Below, piece after piece: positions 8,678-17,211 of a stretch of 64,000 nt of DNA. A program made the position numbers and the translations under genes. How positions within the stretch are numbered: position 1 is the first letter of the stretch; every line of letters starts with the position of its first letter. The DNA comes from Micavibrio sp. UBA2137 (GTDB lineage: Bacteria > Pseudomonadota > Alphaproteobacteria > Micavibrionales > Micavibrionaceae): the NCBI GenBank assembly GCA_002328415.1, contig DCXL01000004.1, positions 62,001 to 126,000 on the forward strand, in the 5' to 3' direction. The notes beneath the pieces are model-generated. The model had not been told where the DNA came from. It was given only the letters and a program-made list of their open reading frames with translations, and searched no databases.

Positions 8678-10255
8678 ATGAGCGATAACCAAGATAATAC
8701 GCAAAAACCAATCATAGAGGGTGGGGTTCCCGAAAATGACTCGCCTGAGATGTCTTATGATAGTGATATGGAATTAAATGCCATTGATGCAAACGACATA
8801 GAGGACGTCTATGAAGATACACAAGATTTCGATGGGCAAGATATTGGTGACTACGACAGGCCCCCACCGCAATATGGCTTTGATGAACATCGCAGTAATT
8901 CAAAACTCATACTGATTGTAGTTCTGGTGCTGGCAGTTCTCGGGTTTGGTGGCTTTTATTTCATGACAACGAGCTCTGATACAGAAATCATGGCGAGTAT
9001 GCCAGTTCAAGGGCCAACACCTGATGCGCAAGCCTCTGTTGAGGAACAAGAGCAAGCCCCTCAAATTATCGAGGCGCAAGCTTTGCCAACAGATGATATG
9101 ATTATCCCTGCGAGTGAAACGACAGAGGCCGATGAGGCGCTGGCTGTTGTAACTGAGGGGCAGGATATTGTTCTGGTAGAACAGGCAGATGTAAATGATG
9201 AAGGTGCATCAATTATTGACAGCATGCCAGATGAAGTTGGCCTTCCAGATATTGCGTCTGATGCACCTGAAAATGATGAAGTTCTTGAAGATGATATGAC
9301 ATTGGAAGCACTTGTTGAAAGTTATGACGAGGCTGAAATTGATGCTGAAGCACCTGAAGTGGTTGCTAACACAGTCCTAGATGATAATGATGTTCCATCC
9401 GAGACAAGTCTTGCTGAGCCTGTTACTGAAACGGAAGATGAAACAACTGAAGCAGTTGTCGAAAGTGCAGAAACGCCAGTACAAGATGACCAGGTGGCTG
9501 AAACGATTGCCACTCGTGAGCCAGAAAACCTTGCGAGCGAGACGTATTTCGATGCGGACACGGATGTAACATATAACAGTGCCTCTGGCGTTGGTGATAA
9601 GGGTGACTATGAGATTAAAGACCCCAAACGTGACTATTACGCACAATTCATCACGGTTAGTCAGCCAGCAAGTAATGTGATTACAACGGATAATCATTCT
9701 GATGATCTGGCGCGTGCGCAACGCGCTTTGGCGCTTAATAGGCCAGATGCAGCCATAGAGTTTTATGATCGTCTGTATGCGAAAAACAAACGTGACATGC
9801 GTATATTGATGGGACGCGCCAATACGCTTCAAGTCTTGGGACGAAATGTTGAGGCGATTGAGGCCTACGAGGAAATTCTTGATCTTGACCCAAATAATAC
9901 TGGAGCAGTTGTAAATCTGATGAGCCTTGTGCAGTCACAAAACCCACAAGGGGCGGTTCAAAGGTTGATGGCACTGCAGGAGCGCTATCCAACTAATGCA
10001 GGGGTGGCGGCGCAGCTGGGTCTAGCTTTTGCACAGATTAACCGTTACGATGATGCACTCAAATATTTAAGTAGGGCGCAATCGCTTTCTCCTGATAACG
10101 CATTGTTTTCGTTTAATAAAGCGGTCATCTATGACCGAATGGGTAACACGTCACAGGCCATTTTGATGTATGAGAAGGCTCTTGAACAAGATGCGGTCTA
10201 TGGGGGTAATATTTCACGTGAGGCAATTTACGACAGGTTAGCAATCTTGCGCTAA
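8678..10255 (+). CDS. Membrane-anchored TPR protein, MshN-like
   Basis: A 525-residue protein with an acidic cytoplasmic N-terminus (~1-74), one membrane helix (~76-97), and a long acidic Asp/Glu/Ala/Thr-rich periplasmic linker (~98-320). The C-terminal region (~345-520) holds about five tetratricopeptide units, for example A-I-E-A-Y-E-E-I-L-D-L-D-P-N and A-I-L-M-Y-E-K-A-L-E. The same architecture and gene neighbourhood are seen for MshN of MSHA pili. TPR proteins here usually scaffold secretin or alignment components. There is a 25-base gap after the ABC ATPase gene. Confidence 0.75.
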   Translation: MSDNQDNTQKPIIEGGVPENDSPEMSYDSDMELNAIDANDIEDVYEDTQDFDGQDIGDYDRPPPQYGFDEHRSNSKLILIVVLVLAVLGFGGFYFMTTSSDTEIMASMPVQGPTPDAQASVEEQEQAPQIIEAQALPTDDMIIPASETTEADEALAVVTEGQDIVLVEQADVNDEGASIIDSMPDEVGLPDIASDAPENDEVLEDDMTLEALVESYDEAEIDAEAPEVVANTVLDDNDVPSETSLAEPVTETEDETTEAVVESAETPVQDDQVAETIATREPENLASETYFDADTDVTYNSASGVGDKGDYEIKDPKRDYYAQFITVSQPASNVITTDNHSDDLARAQRALALNRPDAAIEFYDRLYAKNKRDMRILMGRANTLQVLGRNVEAIEAYEEILDLDPNNTGAVVNLMSLVQSQNPQGAVQRLMALQERYPTNAGVAAQLGLAFAQINRYDDALKYLSRAQSLSPDNALFSFNKAVIYDRMGNTSQAILMYEKALEQDAVYGGNISREAIYDRLAILR

Positions 10256-10267
10256 AGAAAGTTTCCC

Positions 10268-11050
10268 ATGAGTACATATATGGGCGTTTCTCTCATATTT
10301 TTCTTTTACGGGCTATTAGGTCTATTTACTGGCGCTGTACTTGGCAGTTTTTCTGCGGCCTTTGTTTACAGGCAAGCGCATCAGATATCCATTTTTAAAG
10401 ATAAAAATAAAAAATTTTCACGCTCGAAGTGTGCCTCTTGCAAACATGTTCTGGCATTAAAGGACCTTGTCCCAGTCTTGTCATGGATAAACTTGCGCGG
10501 AAAATGTCGCTATTGTCAGGCACGGATTTCCAGTCTTTATCCTATAATTGAAGCTGTAAGTATGTTTTATGCTGTTTTTATCCTCTTTGCTTGGGATATT
10601 AGCGTTTTATCACTCATCTATTTGGTTGCATTGCCTCTTTGTTGGGTGCTTATCATCAATGGGGCTCGTAATGCGACATACTCATTGGGTGTTATTGCCT
10701 GTTTTGTAATTTTAGCTTTGGTTTACGCAGTTTTGAAGCCACTCTTGATAACAACTGTGCTGTGGGCCTTTGGATTATCGCTTTGTGTAGCGTTATTGCT
10801 TAAGGTATTTACGCGGCACTGGGCCTTGAAAGAAAGTGCCTTTTTTGCGGCATTGATTGTAATGACTGGCGCAACGCTTTTGCCGCTTGCACTTCTTGTC
10901 TTGGCGCTGTTTATGCTGGGAGTGCGTAAGGTCAGGCCAGATGTTTTGCTGGAAGGGTGTTTTATTTCAGCAACCGCCTCCAGTTTTATTTTCATAACTT
11001 TGGTGCAAGGCGCTATGAATATTTATGACTTATTATCAAGTATTTATTAA
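10268..11050 (+). CDS. Prepilin-peptidase-like membrane protein lacking catalytic aspartates
   Basis: A 260-residue polytopic protein. The N-terminal half has the PilD/GspO methylase-domain layout: L-G-S-F motif near residue 25, zinc cysteines C55-x2-C58 and C80-x2-C83, then L-Y-P-I-I-E. The A24 peptidase half has lost both catalytic aspartates. The first site reads I-I-N-G-A-R-N with N131 where Asp is expected, and the G-x-G-D site reads R-H-W-A-L-K (183-188). It therefore probably does not cleave prepilins, and may act as a methylase-only enzyme or an assembly factor. The frame is intact and fits the operon, so it does not look like a decaying pseudogene. Confidence 0.8.
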   Translation: MSTYMGVSLIFFFYGLLGLFTGAVLGSFSAAFVYRQAHQISIFKDKNKKFSRSKCASCKHVLALKDLVPVLSWINLRGKCRYCQARISSLYPIIEAVSMFYAVFILFAWDISVLSLIYLVALPLCWVLIINGARNATYSLGVIACFVILALVYAVLKPLLITTVLWAFGLSLCVALLLKVFTRHWALKESAFFAALIVMTGATLLPLALLVLALFMLGVRKVRPDVLLEGCFISATASSFIFITLVQGAMNIYDLLSSIY

Positions 11051-11077
11051 CACTTGAGCACTAAACTAACCTCTATA

Positions 11078-11094
11078 AATTCCGTTTCGGAATT
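11078..11094. promoter_or_regulatory. Inverted repeat upstream of the first pilT-like gene
   Basis: AATTCCG-TTT-CGGAATT is a perfect 7-bp dyad with a three-base centre in the 81-base gap before the pilT-like gene, 37 bases before its start. It may be an operator or a small hairpin. Confidence 0.4.
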
Positions 11095-11131
11095 GCTACA
11101 CTGAAAAGAGAGACAAAGGAGGGACTTTTCC

Positions 11132-12289
11132 GTGGATATTACTCAATTACTTGCATTTGTGATGCAAAATGATGCGTCTGATTTGCATCTTAGCCCCGAA
11201 AACCCTCCGATTGTGCGTGTTCATGGGAAATTGAAGCGCGTGAAATCCGATATATTGGAATCAGATCAGATTAGAAAAATGCTCTATTCCATTATGACGG
11301 AGGATCAGCGTGCGGCCTATGAAAACGATATGGAGCTTGATTTTGCGATTTCCTTTGGTGAAAAGGCGCGTTTCCGTGTGAATGCCTTTACTACCCGTAA
11401 AGGGGTGACGGCCGTTTTACGTACAATTCCCTCCGAAATTCCAACAATGGATGAAATTGATCTGCCAATGGTTATTCGCCGTTTTGCAGATTTGGAGCAG
11501 GGAATTGTTCTTGTAACAGGCGCAACAGGATCGGGTAAATCGACAACGCTTGCGTCCTTGATTAACCATATCAATAAAACACAGCAGAAACATATCCTAA
11601 CTATTGAAGACCCAGTCGAATTTTTCCATCACTCTGACAAAAGTTTGATTAACCACCGTGAATTGAATGTTGATACTAAATCCTATGCTAAAGCTTTGAA
11701 AAGCGCTCTTCGTGAAGACCCTGATGTTATTCTTATCGGGGAGATGCGGGACCACGAAACAATTTCACTTGCGCTGACTGCCGCAGAAACGGGGCACTTG
11801 GTGTTTGGAACATTGCACGCTAATTCGGCCTCGAAAACAATTGACCGTATTATTGACGTGTTCCCAGGGAGTGAGAAGGACATGGTTCGCGCCATGCTTG
11901 CAGGATCACTTCAGGGCGTTGTCGCGCAAAAGCTTCTACGCCGTAAAGAGGGTGGGCGTGTTGGTGTGCATGAGGTGCTGGTTGGAACTGGTGCGGTGCG
12001 TAACCTTATTCGCGAAAACCAACTGCCACAGCTTTATTCTATGATGCAAACAGGCTCGCGTTATGGGATGACGACAATGGAAGATTCGGCACAAAGCCTA
12101 TATGAAGATGGGATTATTTCGAAGGAAGAAGCTAATCGTGTATTGCGAAAAGCCGCTGATGAAGATGATGCAGGAATCACGCGTGAAGAGGGTGAGGTTG
12201 CAGCTTCTCTTGGTGGTCGCGCACTTGAAGATACGTCTCAGAAGTTCGGCGGTAAAGAACAAGATAGTGAGGATGATTACAGCTTTTGA
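11132..12289 (+). CDS. pilT: PilT-type pilus retraction ATPase
   Basis: A 385-residue PilT-family ATPase. It has an N-terminal PAS-like domain with the family opening (A-S-D-L-H-L-S), Walker A GATGSGKSTT near 129-138, an Asp box (EDP), a Walker B region ending G-E-M-R-D, and the His box (T-A-E-T-G-H-L-V-F-G-T-L-H). It powers pilus disassembly and twitching. The GTG start at 11132 is set by a strong AAAGGAGGG (11115-11123) eight bases upstream. The C-terminal ~45 residues are an acidic extension. The stop overlaps the following TTG start. It is the first of two tandem PilT-family genes, as in many pilT-pilU loci. Confidence 0.93.
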   Translation: MDITQLLAFVMQNDASDLHLSPENPPIVRVHGKLKRVKSDILESDQIRKMLYSIMTEDQRAAYENDMELDFAISFGEKARFRVNAFTTRKGVTAVLRTIPSEIPTMDEIDLPMVIRRFADLEQGIVLVTGATGSGKSTTLASLINHINKTQQKHILTIEDPVEFFHHSDKSLINHRELNVDTKSYAKALKSALREDPDVILIGEMRDHETISLALTAAETGHLVFGTLHANSASKTIDRIIDVFPGSEKDMVRAMLAGSLQGVVAQKLLRRKEGGRVGVHEVLVGTGAVRNLIRENQLPQLYSMMQTGSRYGMTTMEDSAQSLYEDGIISKEEANRVLRKAADEDDAGITREEGEVAASLGGRALEDTSQKFGGKEQDSEDDYSF

Positions 12290-13416
12290 TACAGGACATC
12301 CTCACATATTTTGATGCAATGATTGACACAGAAGCCTCGGATCTTTATCTCACGGCGGGGTCGCGTCCGACCATGCGTGTGGATGATGCACTTCAAACGA
12401 TAGGCGAAACAAGCCTTGCTGAAAAAGATATTCAAAATATTATTTCATCTCTTCTGTCTCTTCGTCAGGTGCGAGAGTTTGAGATGAATAAGGAGTTGAA
12501 TACAGCCGTCGATGCAGGAGAGAAGGGGCGCTATCGTATTAATGTGATGCAACAGCGTCAAAAGCCAGCACTGGTTATTCGCCGTATTGTAACAAAAATT
12601 CCTGATTTTGAAGCGTTGCGTTTACCAGCCATTTCGGAAAAGCTAGCCTTGATGAAGCAAGGTTTAGTTTTGTTCACAGGGATGACAGGTTCTGGTAAAT
12701 CAACATCTCTTGCCTCTATTCTGGATTATAGAAACACACATCGTGCAGGGCATATCATTACTATCGAAGATCCAATTGAGTTCTTTCATGAACATAAGCA
12801 ATCAGTCATTACGCAGCGCGAAGTAGGCGTGGATACCGAAAGTTATGAGGCAGCACTTAAGAATGTACTGAGGCAACGCCCTGATGTCATTATGATTGGT
12901 GAAATTCGCTCACGTGAAGTTATGGAGCAAGCTTTGACAGCTGCGGAGACTGGGCACTTATGCTTTGCAACATTGCACACGAATAACACTTATCAGGCCA
13001 TTGACCGCATCGTAAATTTCTTTCCAGAAGAACTACAAAGTCAGATTTGCCTGAACCTGTCTCTTAATTTACGCGCCATCGTATCGCAGCGTCTTATTCC
13101 ATCCCTTCAAGGTGGTTTAGCGCTTGCCTCGGAGGTTCTTCTGAATGAGGGGTATATCAAAACACTTATTCATGAAGGCAAGATCAAAGAAATCCTGGGT
13201 GTCATGTCGAAGAACAGTGTGCAAGGCATGCAAACTTTTGACGGTTCGCTGCTCGAGCTTTACCGAGAAGGCGTTATTTCTGAAGAAAGCGCGCTAACTT
13301 TTGCCGATATACCAGGCGACCTGAAGGTTAAACTTAAAGAATCAGGCATGAAAAGTACGGATGAAGGCTCTGGCTTGGGTGCAATTGATACAACATTGCT
13401 TTCTATTTCTGAATAA
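12286..13416 (+). CDS. PilT/PilU-type ATPase, second copy
   Basis: A 376-residue PilT-family ATPase with Walker A GMTGSGKST near 129-137, Walker B ending M-I-G-E-I-R-S, and the His box (T-A-A-E-T-G-H-L-C-F-A-T-L-H). It is collinear with its upstream neighbour but clearly diverged, as PilU is from PilT. PilU assists PilT-dependent retraction. The TTG start overlaps the preceding TGA (TTGA), with GAGGA at 12269-12273, so expression is probably translationally coupled. Confidence 0.88.
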   Translation: MIQDILTYFDAMIDTEASDLYLTAGSRPTMRVDDALQTIGETSLAEKDIQNIISSLLSLRQVREFEMNKELNTAVDAGEKGRYRINVMQQRQKPALVIRRIVTKIPDFEALRLPAISEKLALMKQGLVLFTGMTGSGKSTSLASILDYRNTHRAGHIITIEDPIEFFHEHKQSVITQREVGVDTESYEAALKNVLRQRPDVIMIGEIRSREVMEQALTAAETGHLCFATLHTNNTYQAIDRIVNFFPEELQSQICLNLSLNLRAIVSQRLIPSLQGGLALASEVLLNEGYIKTLIHEGKIKEILGVMSKNSVQGMQTFDGSLLELYREGVISEESALTFADIPGDLKVKLKESGMKSTDEGSGLGAIDTTLLSISE

Positions 13417-13441
13417 GCCCATGATAGAGACCCTCAACCCC

Positions 13442-13470
13442 TTGCACTCATATCTGTAAACAGGCATTAT
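13442..13470 (+). promoter_or_regulatory. Possible promoter before the secretin gene
   Basis: TTGCAC (13442-13447) and CATTAT (13465-13470) are separated by 17 bases in the 97-base gap between the second pilT-like gene and the secretin gene. This is a sigma-70-like arrangement but a weak -10. Confidence 0.3.
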
Positions 13471-13493
13471 ATTGGAGTGATTCACTGCGAGTC

Positions 13494-13517
13494 ATGCCTT
13501 ATATTCGTCTTTCATGA
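13494..13517 (+). CDS. Possible seven-codon leader ORF overlapping the secretin start
   Basis: ATG at 13494 opens a frame encoding MPYIRLS, whose TGA overlaps the secretin ATG (ATGA at 13514-13517). The secretin start has no clear Shine-Dalgarno of its own. Coupling through this mini-ORF would explain how it is translated, but the mini-ORF may be fortuitous. Confidence 0.25.
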   Translation: MPYIRLS

Positions 13518-15490
13518 AAGGTCTTGCGTCCGCAATGTTGTTTTCTAAAGCTTTCAAAAAATCTGTTCCTTTGGCAGTCGCTGTTGCGTTGTTGAGCACA
13601 TCGGCCTTTTCACTAACTGGCTGTGACTTGACGCAAAACCATCTGAAAATTGATCGTGAAAAAAACATGGACAGACAGGATTACCGTGATGCGCTTGCGT
13701 CACGTGATCCGAATTTAGAAGAGTTTGTCGAATTTGATGACTCCATTCCTGCGCTTCAGCCTTACGTTGAAGAAGTCAGCATGAACGCGCGTCCGATCCC
13801 GCTTGTCTCTGTTTCTGTTAATCAGACAATCCCTCTACGTGATGTCTTATTTGAGTTGGCTGATCAGGCAGGCTATGACCTTGAACTGGATCCACGCATT
13901 TCGGGGTCAATTATTTTCTCTGCGCGCAACAAACCTTTTGATGTTGTGATTGACAGGATCTCTGATATAGCAGGTTTACGCTATAAATTTGATGATGACA
14001 GCCTGCGCGTTGAATTGGATACACCGTACAGCAAAAGTTATAAAATTGATTATCTAACTGTTATTCGTACAACTGCGAGCACAATGTCGAATAATATTTC
14101 TGTTGTAACGGGTGAGGGCGCCGACACTGGATCTGCCTTTAATATTACAAGTAACTCCGAAGCGGACTTCTGGGGCGAGCTTGAAACAAACCTGACACAG
14201 ATATTGGAATCAAATGCGAGCCGTGGTTTCTTAAGAACTGGATCCGACCCAATTATTGAGGTTGTGGAGAGTAATGCTCCCGGTGGCCCCGCAACAGTTG
14301 ATATTCCAGTCGAGCAGTTGACGGATGCACAGGTTAATGACGAGCCGTCTATCGTAGAAGAAGGTACAGAGCCACAGCTTGATGAAAACGGTGTCCCACT
14401 TCCAACACCGGGTCAGGATACATCGACACCACCTGTTGTTCAGCCGAGAAACACAATTTTACAGGTTACGTCATCGCCCGCTGCGACACCAACTGGTGCA
14501 GATGGTGAAGCAAATGAGGTTAATTTCACACCCTCTTTTTCAATTAACAGACAGGCTGGCCTCGTATCTGTTTACGCTAATGAACGCATCCACAAGGAAG
14601 TCGCTGATTATCTTGGTGAATTGAAGAAATCGCTCACTTCGCAAGTCCTTATTGAGGCGAAAGTTCTCGAAGTGTCTTTAAGTGATGAATTTTCGACTGG
14701 TATTGATTGGGCAAAATTAGGGGATTTCATTAGTCCTGAACTGTCTCTTGCGTTTGGTACAACAGGAGCGGGTTCTCGCCCCGCGCTAACACCTGTTGCA
14801 GGCAGTGATTTTGTTGCTGGTTATGTCGGTAGCGACTTAGGCGCGGTTGTTCAGGCCATCTCGCGTTTTGGAACGGTCTCAGCCTTGGCTAGTCCACGTA
14901 TGACGGTACTTAATAATCAGGCTGCAGCCTTGAATGTGGCTCAAAATTCAGTTTATTTCGAAATTGAAATTGATGTGACGACTGAAGAGGGCGTTACACA
15001 GACAGATATTGATAGTGATATTCGTAACGTACCAGAAGGTGTTTTGATTAACGTGCTTCCAACAATTAATCCTGATACGGGCTCGATTACCATGCAGGTG
15101 CGCCCGACGGTCACGCGCATTGTTAACCGTGTCGAGGATCCCGCAGTTGCCTTTGTAGCGGCGCAGGCTGATATTGAGGGTATTTCATCACAGGTGCCTG
15201 AATTGAATGTGCAGGAAATTGACTCTATCCTTTCTATGCAATCAGGCGAGGTTGCTGTTCTTGGTGGTCTTATCCAGGACCGCGTTGAAAGTCAGCAAGA
15301 AAGCATTCCTGTATTAGGTGAGGTTCCTGTTATCGGTGCTGCTTTCCGCAATCAAGCAGATAATATTCAAAAAACAGAATTGGTTATTTTCTTGAAGGCA
15401 ACAATAGTGGATGCGCCAAGTACAGTAAGTCAAACTGATAAAGAGCTGTACAGAACGTTTTCACAAGACAGACGCCCCTTGAAATTCTAA
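13514..15490 (+). CDS. mshL: Outer-membrane secretin, MSHA-type (MshL-like)
   Basis: A 658-residue lipoprotein secretin forming the outer-membrane pore of the pilus. The signal sequence ends in a lipobox, S-L-T-G-C37. An STN/secretin N-domain follows (~95-180) and leads into the MshL-typical stretch K-S-Y-K-I-D-Y-L-T-V-I-R. A long Pro/Thr-rich insert (~255-330) precedes the conserved secretin beta-domain (~375-640), which contains V-L-G-G-L-I-Q-D-R and ends P-V-L-G-E-V-P. A second in-frame ATG at 13535 is possible. The stop shares a base with the following ATG (TAATG). Confidence 0.88.
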   Translation: MKGLASAMLFSKAFKKSVPLAVAVALLSTSAFSLTGCDLTQNHLKIDREKNMDRQDYRDALASRDPNLEEFVEFDDSIPALQPYVEEVSMNARPIPLVSVSVNQTIPLRDVLFELADQAGYDLELDPRISGSIIFSARNKPFDVVIDRISDIAGLRYKFDDDSLRVELDTPYSKSYKIDYLTVIRTTASTMSNNISVVTGEGADTGSAFNITSNSEADFWGELETNLTQILESNASRGFLRTGSDPIIEVVESNAPGGPATVDIPVEQLTDAQVNDEPSIVEEGTEPQLDENGVPLPTPGQDTSTPPVVQPRNTILQVTSSPAATPTGADGEANEVNFTPSFSINRQAGLVSVYANERIHKEVADYLGELKKSLTSQVLIEAKVLEVSLSDEFSTGIDWAKLGDFISPELSLAFGTTGAGSRPALTPVAGSDFVAGYVGSDLGAVVQAISRFGTVSALASPRMTVLNNQAAALNVAQNSVYFEIEIDVTTEEGVTQTDIDSDIRNVPEGVLINVLPTINPDTGSITMQVRPTVTRIVNRVEDPAVAFVAAQADIEGISSQVPELNVQEIDSILSMQSGEVAVLGGLIQDRVESQQESIPVLGEVPVIGAAFRNQADNIQKTELVIFLKATIVDAPSTVSQTDKELYRTFSQDRRPLKF

Positions 15491-16251
15491 TGACACTTCT
15501 TGTCCGATATGTCTTAACAGCTTGCATACGTGACAAGGTTTTTCTGTCTATGATTGTGGCTTCGGCCGTAGCTGTTTCATTATCTGTTTTTCTGGGATCG
15601 ACAGCAATCGTGGAACAAGATCAATTTGTGATTGTTTTCGCCGCATCTAGCCTGCGCTTTCTTCTCATTATGGGAATTACACTGTTTATTGTGTTTTATA
15701 CCCGTCGAACGGTCGAACAGCGTGATTTGGATTATTTGATTACACGCCCTATTACGCGACGAGACTATATCGTGGCACATACCGCAAGCTTTGCAATAAT
15801 TAGTCTGCTTTTGTCTTCTGTGATTTTTACTGTGATAGGCTTGATAGGAAAAGGCTATTTTAACGCGGGGTATATCCTATGGGGCATAAGCCTTTTCTTC
15901 GAAATGGTGATTGTTGCGAGTGCGGCCTTCTTCTTTTCCATGGTTTTGCGCTCAGCTGTTTCGGCGGTTTTATCTACTTTTGCATTATACGCTTTGGCGC
16001 GTCTTATCGGGCAAATTATTGGGATAGCCGTTAGTCCTGACATTGCGGCACAATATCCATTTTTTGCAAATACCATGACAACAGTCTCTCTCTTCGTGCC
16101 ACGTTTAGATTTATTTGCACAATCGTCATGGCTTCTCTATGGAACGGACAAATTCGGATTTTTATCTATTCTTGTATTTGTGCAGGGTGTTATTTTTACA
16201 GCGCTCCTTACAGTTATGACGCTTATCGATCTGCATAAAAAAGAATTTTAG
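15490..16251 (+). CDS. ABC-2-type transporter permease (pilus-locus associated)
   Basis: A 253-residue integral membrane protein with about six hydrophobic segments and the ABC-2 permease pattern, including a cytoplasmic loop R-D-L-D-Y-L-I-T-R-P-I-T-R-R-D-Y after the second helix. It is translationally coupled to the secretin gene (TAATG). No ATP-binding gene is adjacent, so the ABC ATPase encoded earlier in the same cluster is the natural partner. The substrate is not evident. Candidates are a lipid, a polysaccharide precursor, or a pilus component. Confidence 0.75.
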   Translation: MTLLVRYVLTACIRDKVFLSMIVASAVAVSLSVFLGSTAIVEQDQFVIVFAASSLRFLLIMGITLFIVFYTRRTVEQRDLDYLITRPITRRDYIVAHTASFAIISLLLSSVIFTVIGLIGKGYFNAGYILWGISLFFEMVIVASAAFFFSMVLRSAVSAVLSTFALYALARLIGQIIGIAVSPDIAAQYPFFANTMTTVSLFVPRLDLFAQSSWLLYGTDKFGFLSILVFVQGVIFTALLTVMTLIDLHKKEF

Positions 16252-16260
16252 AGGAGAAAC

Positions 16261-16986
16261 ATGCAAATTAATGCACGCTCGCTTCGCAATTTATCTCTTG
16301 CTTTGGGGGTTTTTGTTACACTCCAGATTGTTTTCTCGCTTGGCATTCGTCCAGAACGTGCCCAATGGGGGAATGTACCAGATGCCCCGAACATAAATGC
16401 CTACCAATCATCCTTTCTAGGAGACACCTCATTGGCACATCGTATGGTGGGCATGTTGCTCCAGAATTTTGGCGGTTCTGGAGGGCGTGTTGAGTCAATC
16501 CATGAGTATGATATGCATAAAGTCGCGCAATGGCTTGCGCTTGGTTTTGAATTGGAAGAGCGCTCTAATTATCTTCCCTTTCTGGCGGCCTATTATTTTG
16601 GAGCAACAGAAACGAAATCCGAGCTAGAGCCCCTTATAGATTTTTTGGCAGAAGTTGGCCGTTATGATGATGACGATAATTGGCGGTGGCTTTCCAATGC
16701 TGTTTATTTAGCGCGCTTTCGTGCAGAAAATTTTGAAAAGGCTGTTGTTCTGGCAGACGAATTAGCGACTATGTACAGGCCAGGACGGCCAGCATTAATT
16801 GCGCAAATGCCAGCTTTTATACAATTGCAGATAGGGGATAAGGATGCTGCTTACGCTATTATGCTTGAGCTTATAAAAGAATCATCTGAGACAATGCATC
16901 CAAATGAAGTTAATTTTATGGTTGATTATATCTGCACACGCACACTTTCGCCCAAAAAAGCACTTGAAAATCCACTTTGCCAATGA
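16261..16986 (+). CDS. Anchored helical-repeat protein of unknown function
   Basis: A 241-residue protein with an N-terminal signal anchor (~9-28). The body is an all-helical domain whose spacing resembles degenerate TPR units (W-L-S-N-A-V-Y-L-A-R-F-R; F-E-K-A-V-V-L-A-D-E-L; D-A-A-Y-A-I-M-L-E-L). A GAGGAG site precedes the ATG. It follows the ABC permease by nine bases and precedes the pilin leader, so it probably serves the ABC transporter or pilus assembly. I do not recognise a named family. Confidence 0.6.
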   Translation: MQINARSLRNLSLALGVFVTLQIVFSLGIRPERAQWGNVPDAPNINAYQSSFLGDTSLAHRMVGMLLQNFGGSGGRVESIHEYDMHKVAQWLALGFELEERSNYLPFLAAYYFGATETKSELEPLIDFLAEVGRYDDDDNWRWLSNAVYLARFRAENFEKAVVLADELATMYRPGRPALIAQMPAFIQLQIGDKDAAYAIMLELIKESSETMHPNEVNFMVDYICTRTLSPKKALENPLCQ

Positions 16987-17100
16987 TCGTGATGTAATTA
17001 GAACAAATATGTCAAAAATGTGGCAAGCTATTGTAGCTAAAGGCCTGTAAATAAATTTATTTTTTCTAATATAGTCCGTTTTTTTATGTTTTATTAAGAC

Positions 17101-17147
17101 ATGCCATGTGAAAATAAAAAGATAAGGGATAATCCCTTGTATGGCAT
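17101..17147 (+). promoter_or_regulatory. Nested stem-loops in the pilin leader
   Basis: An outer pair ATGCCAT (17101-17107)/ATGGCAT (17141-17147) encloses AAGGGA (17124-17129)-TAA-TCCCTT (17133-17138). The whole sits 65-111 bases ahead of the prepilin ATG in a 225-base AT-rich gap. It could be a folded mRNA leader or a protein-binding dyad. Confidence 0.45.
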
Positions 17148-17211
17148 AGAAAATGAAATATACTGTATGTGTCAAAACATTATGCAATTGTGCAACTTCA
17201 AGGGGAATAAA

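Noticed and set aside
9322..9832. Long frames on the minus strand within the TPR gene
   Set aside because: They are shadows of the acidic low-complexity linker; no ribosome-binding site or sensible protein composition.
17020..17045. Sigma-54-like site (TGGCA...TTGT) before the pilin gene
   Set aside because: The GG to GC/GT spacing is one base short and the -12 element reads GT, so it does not meet the consensus.
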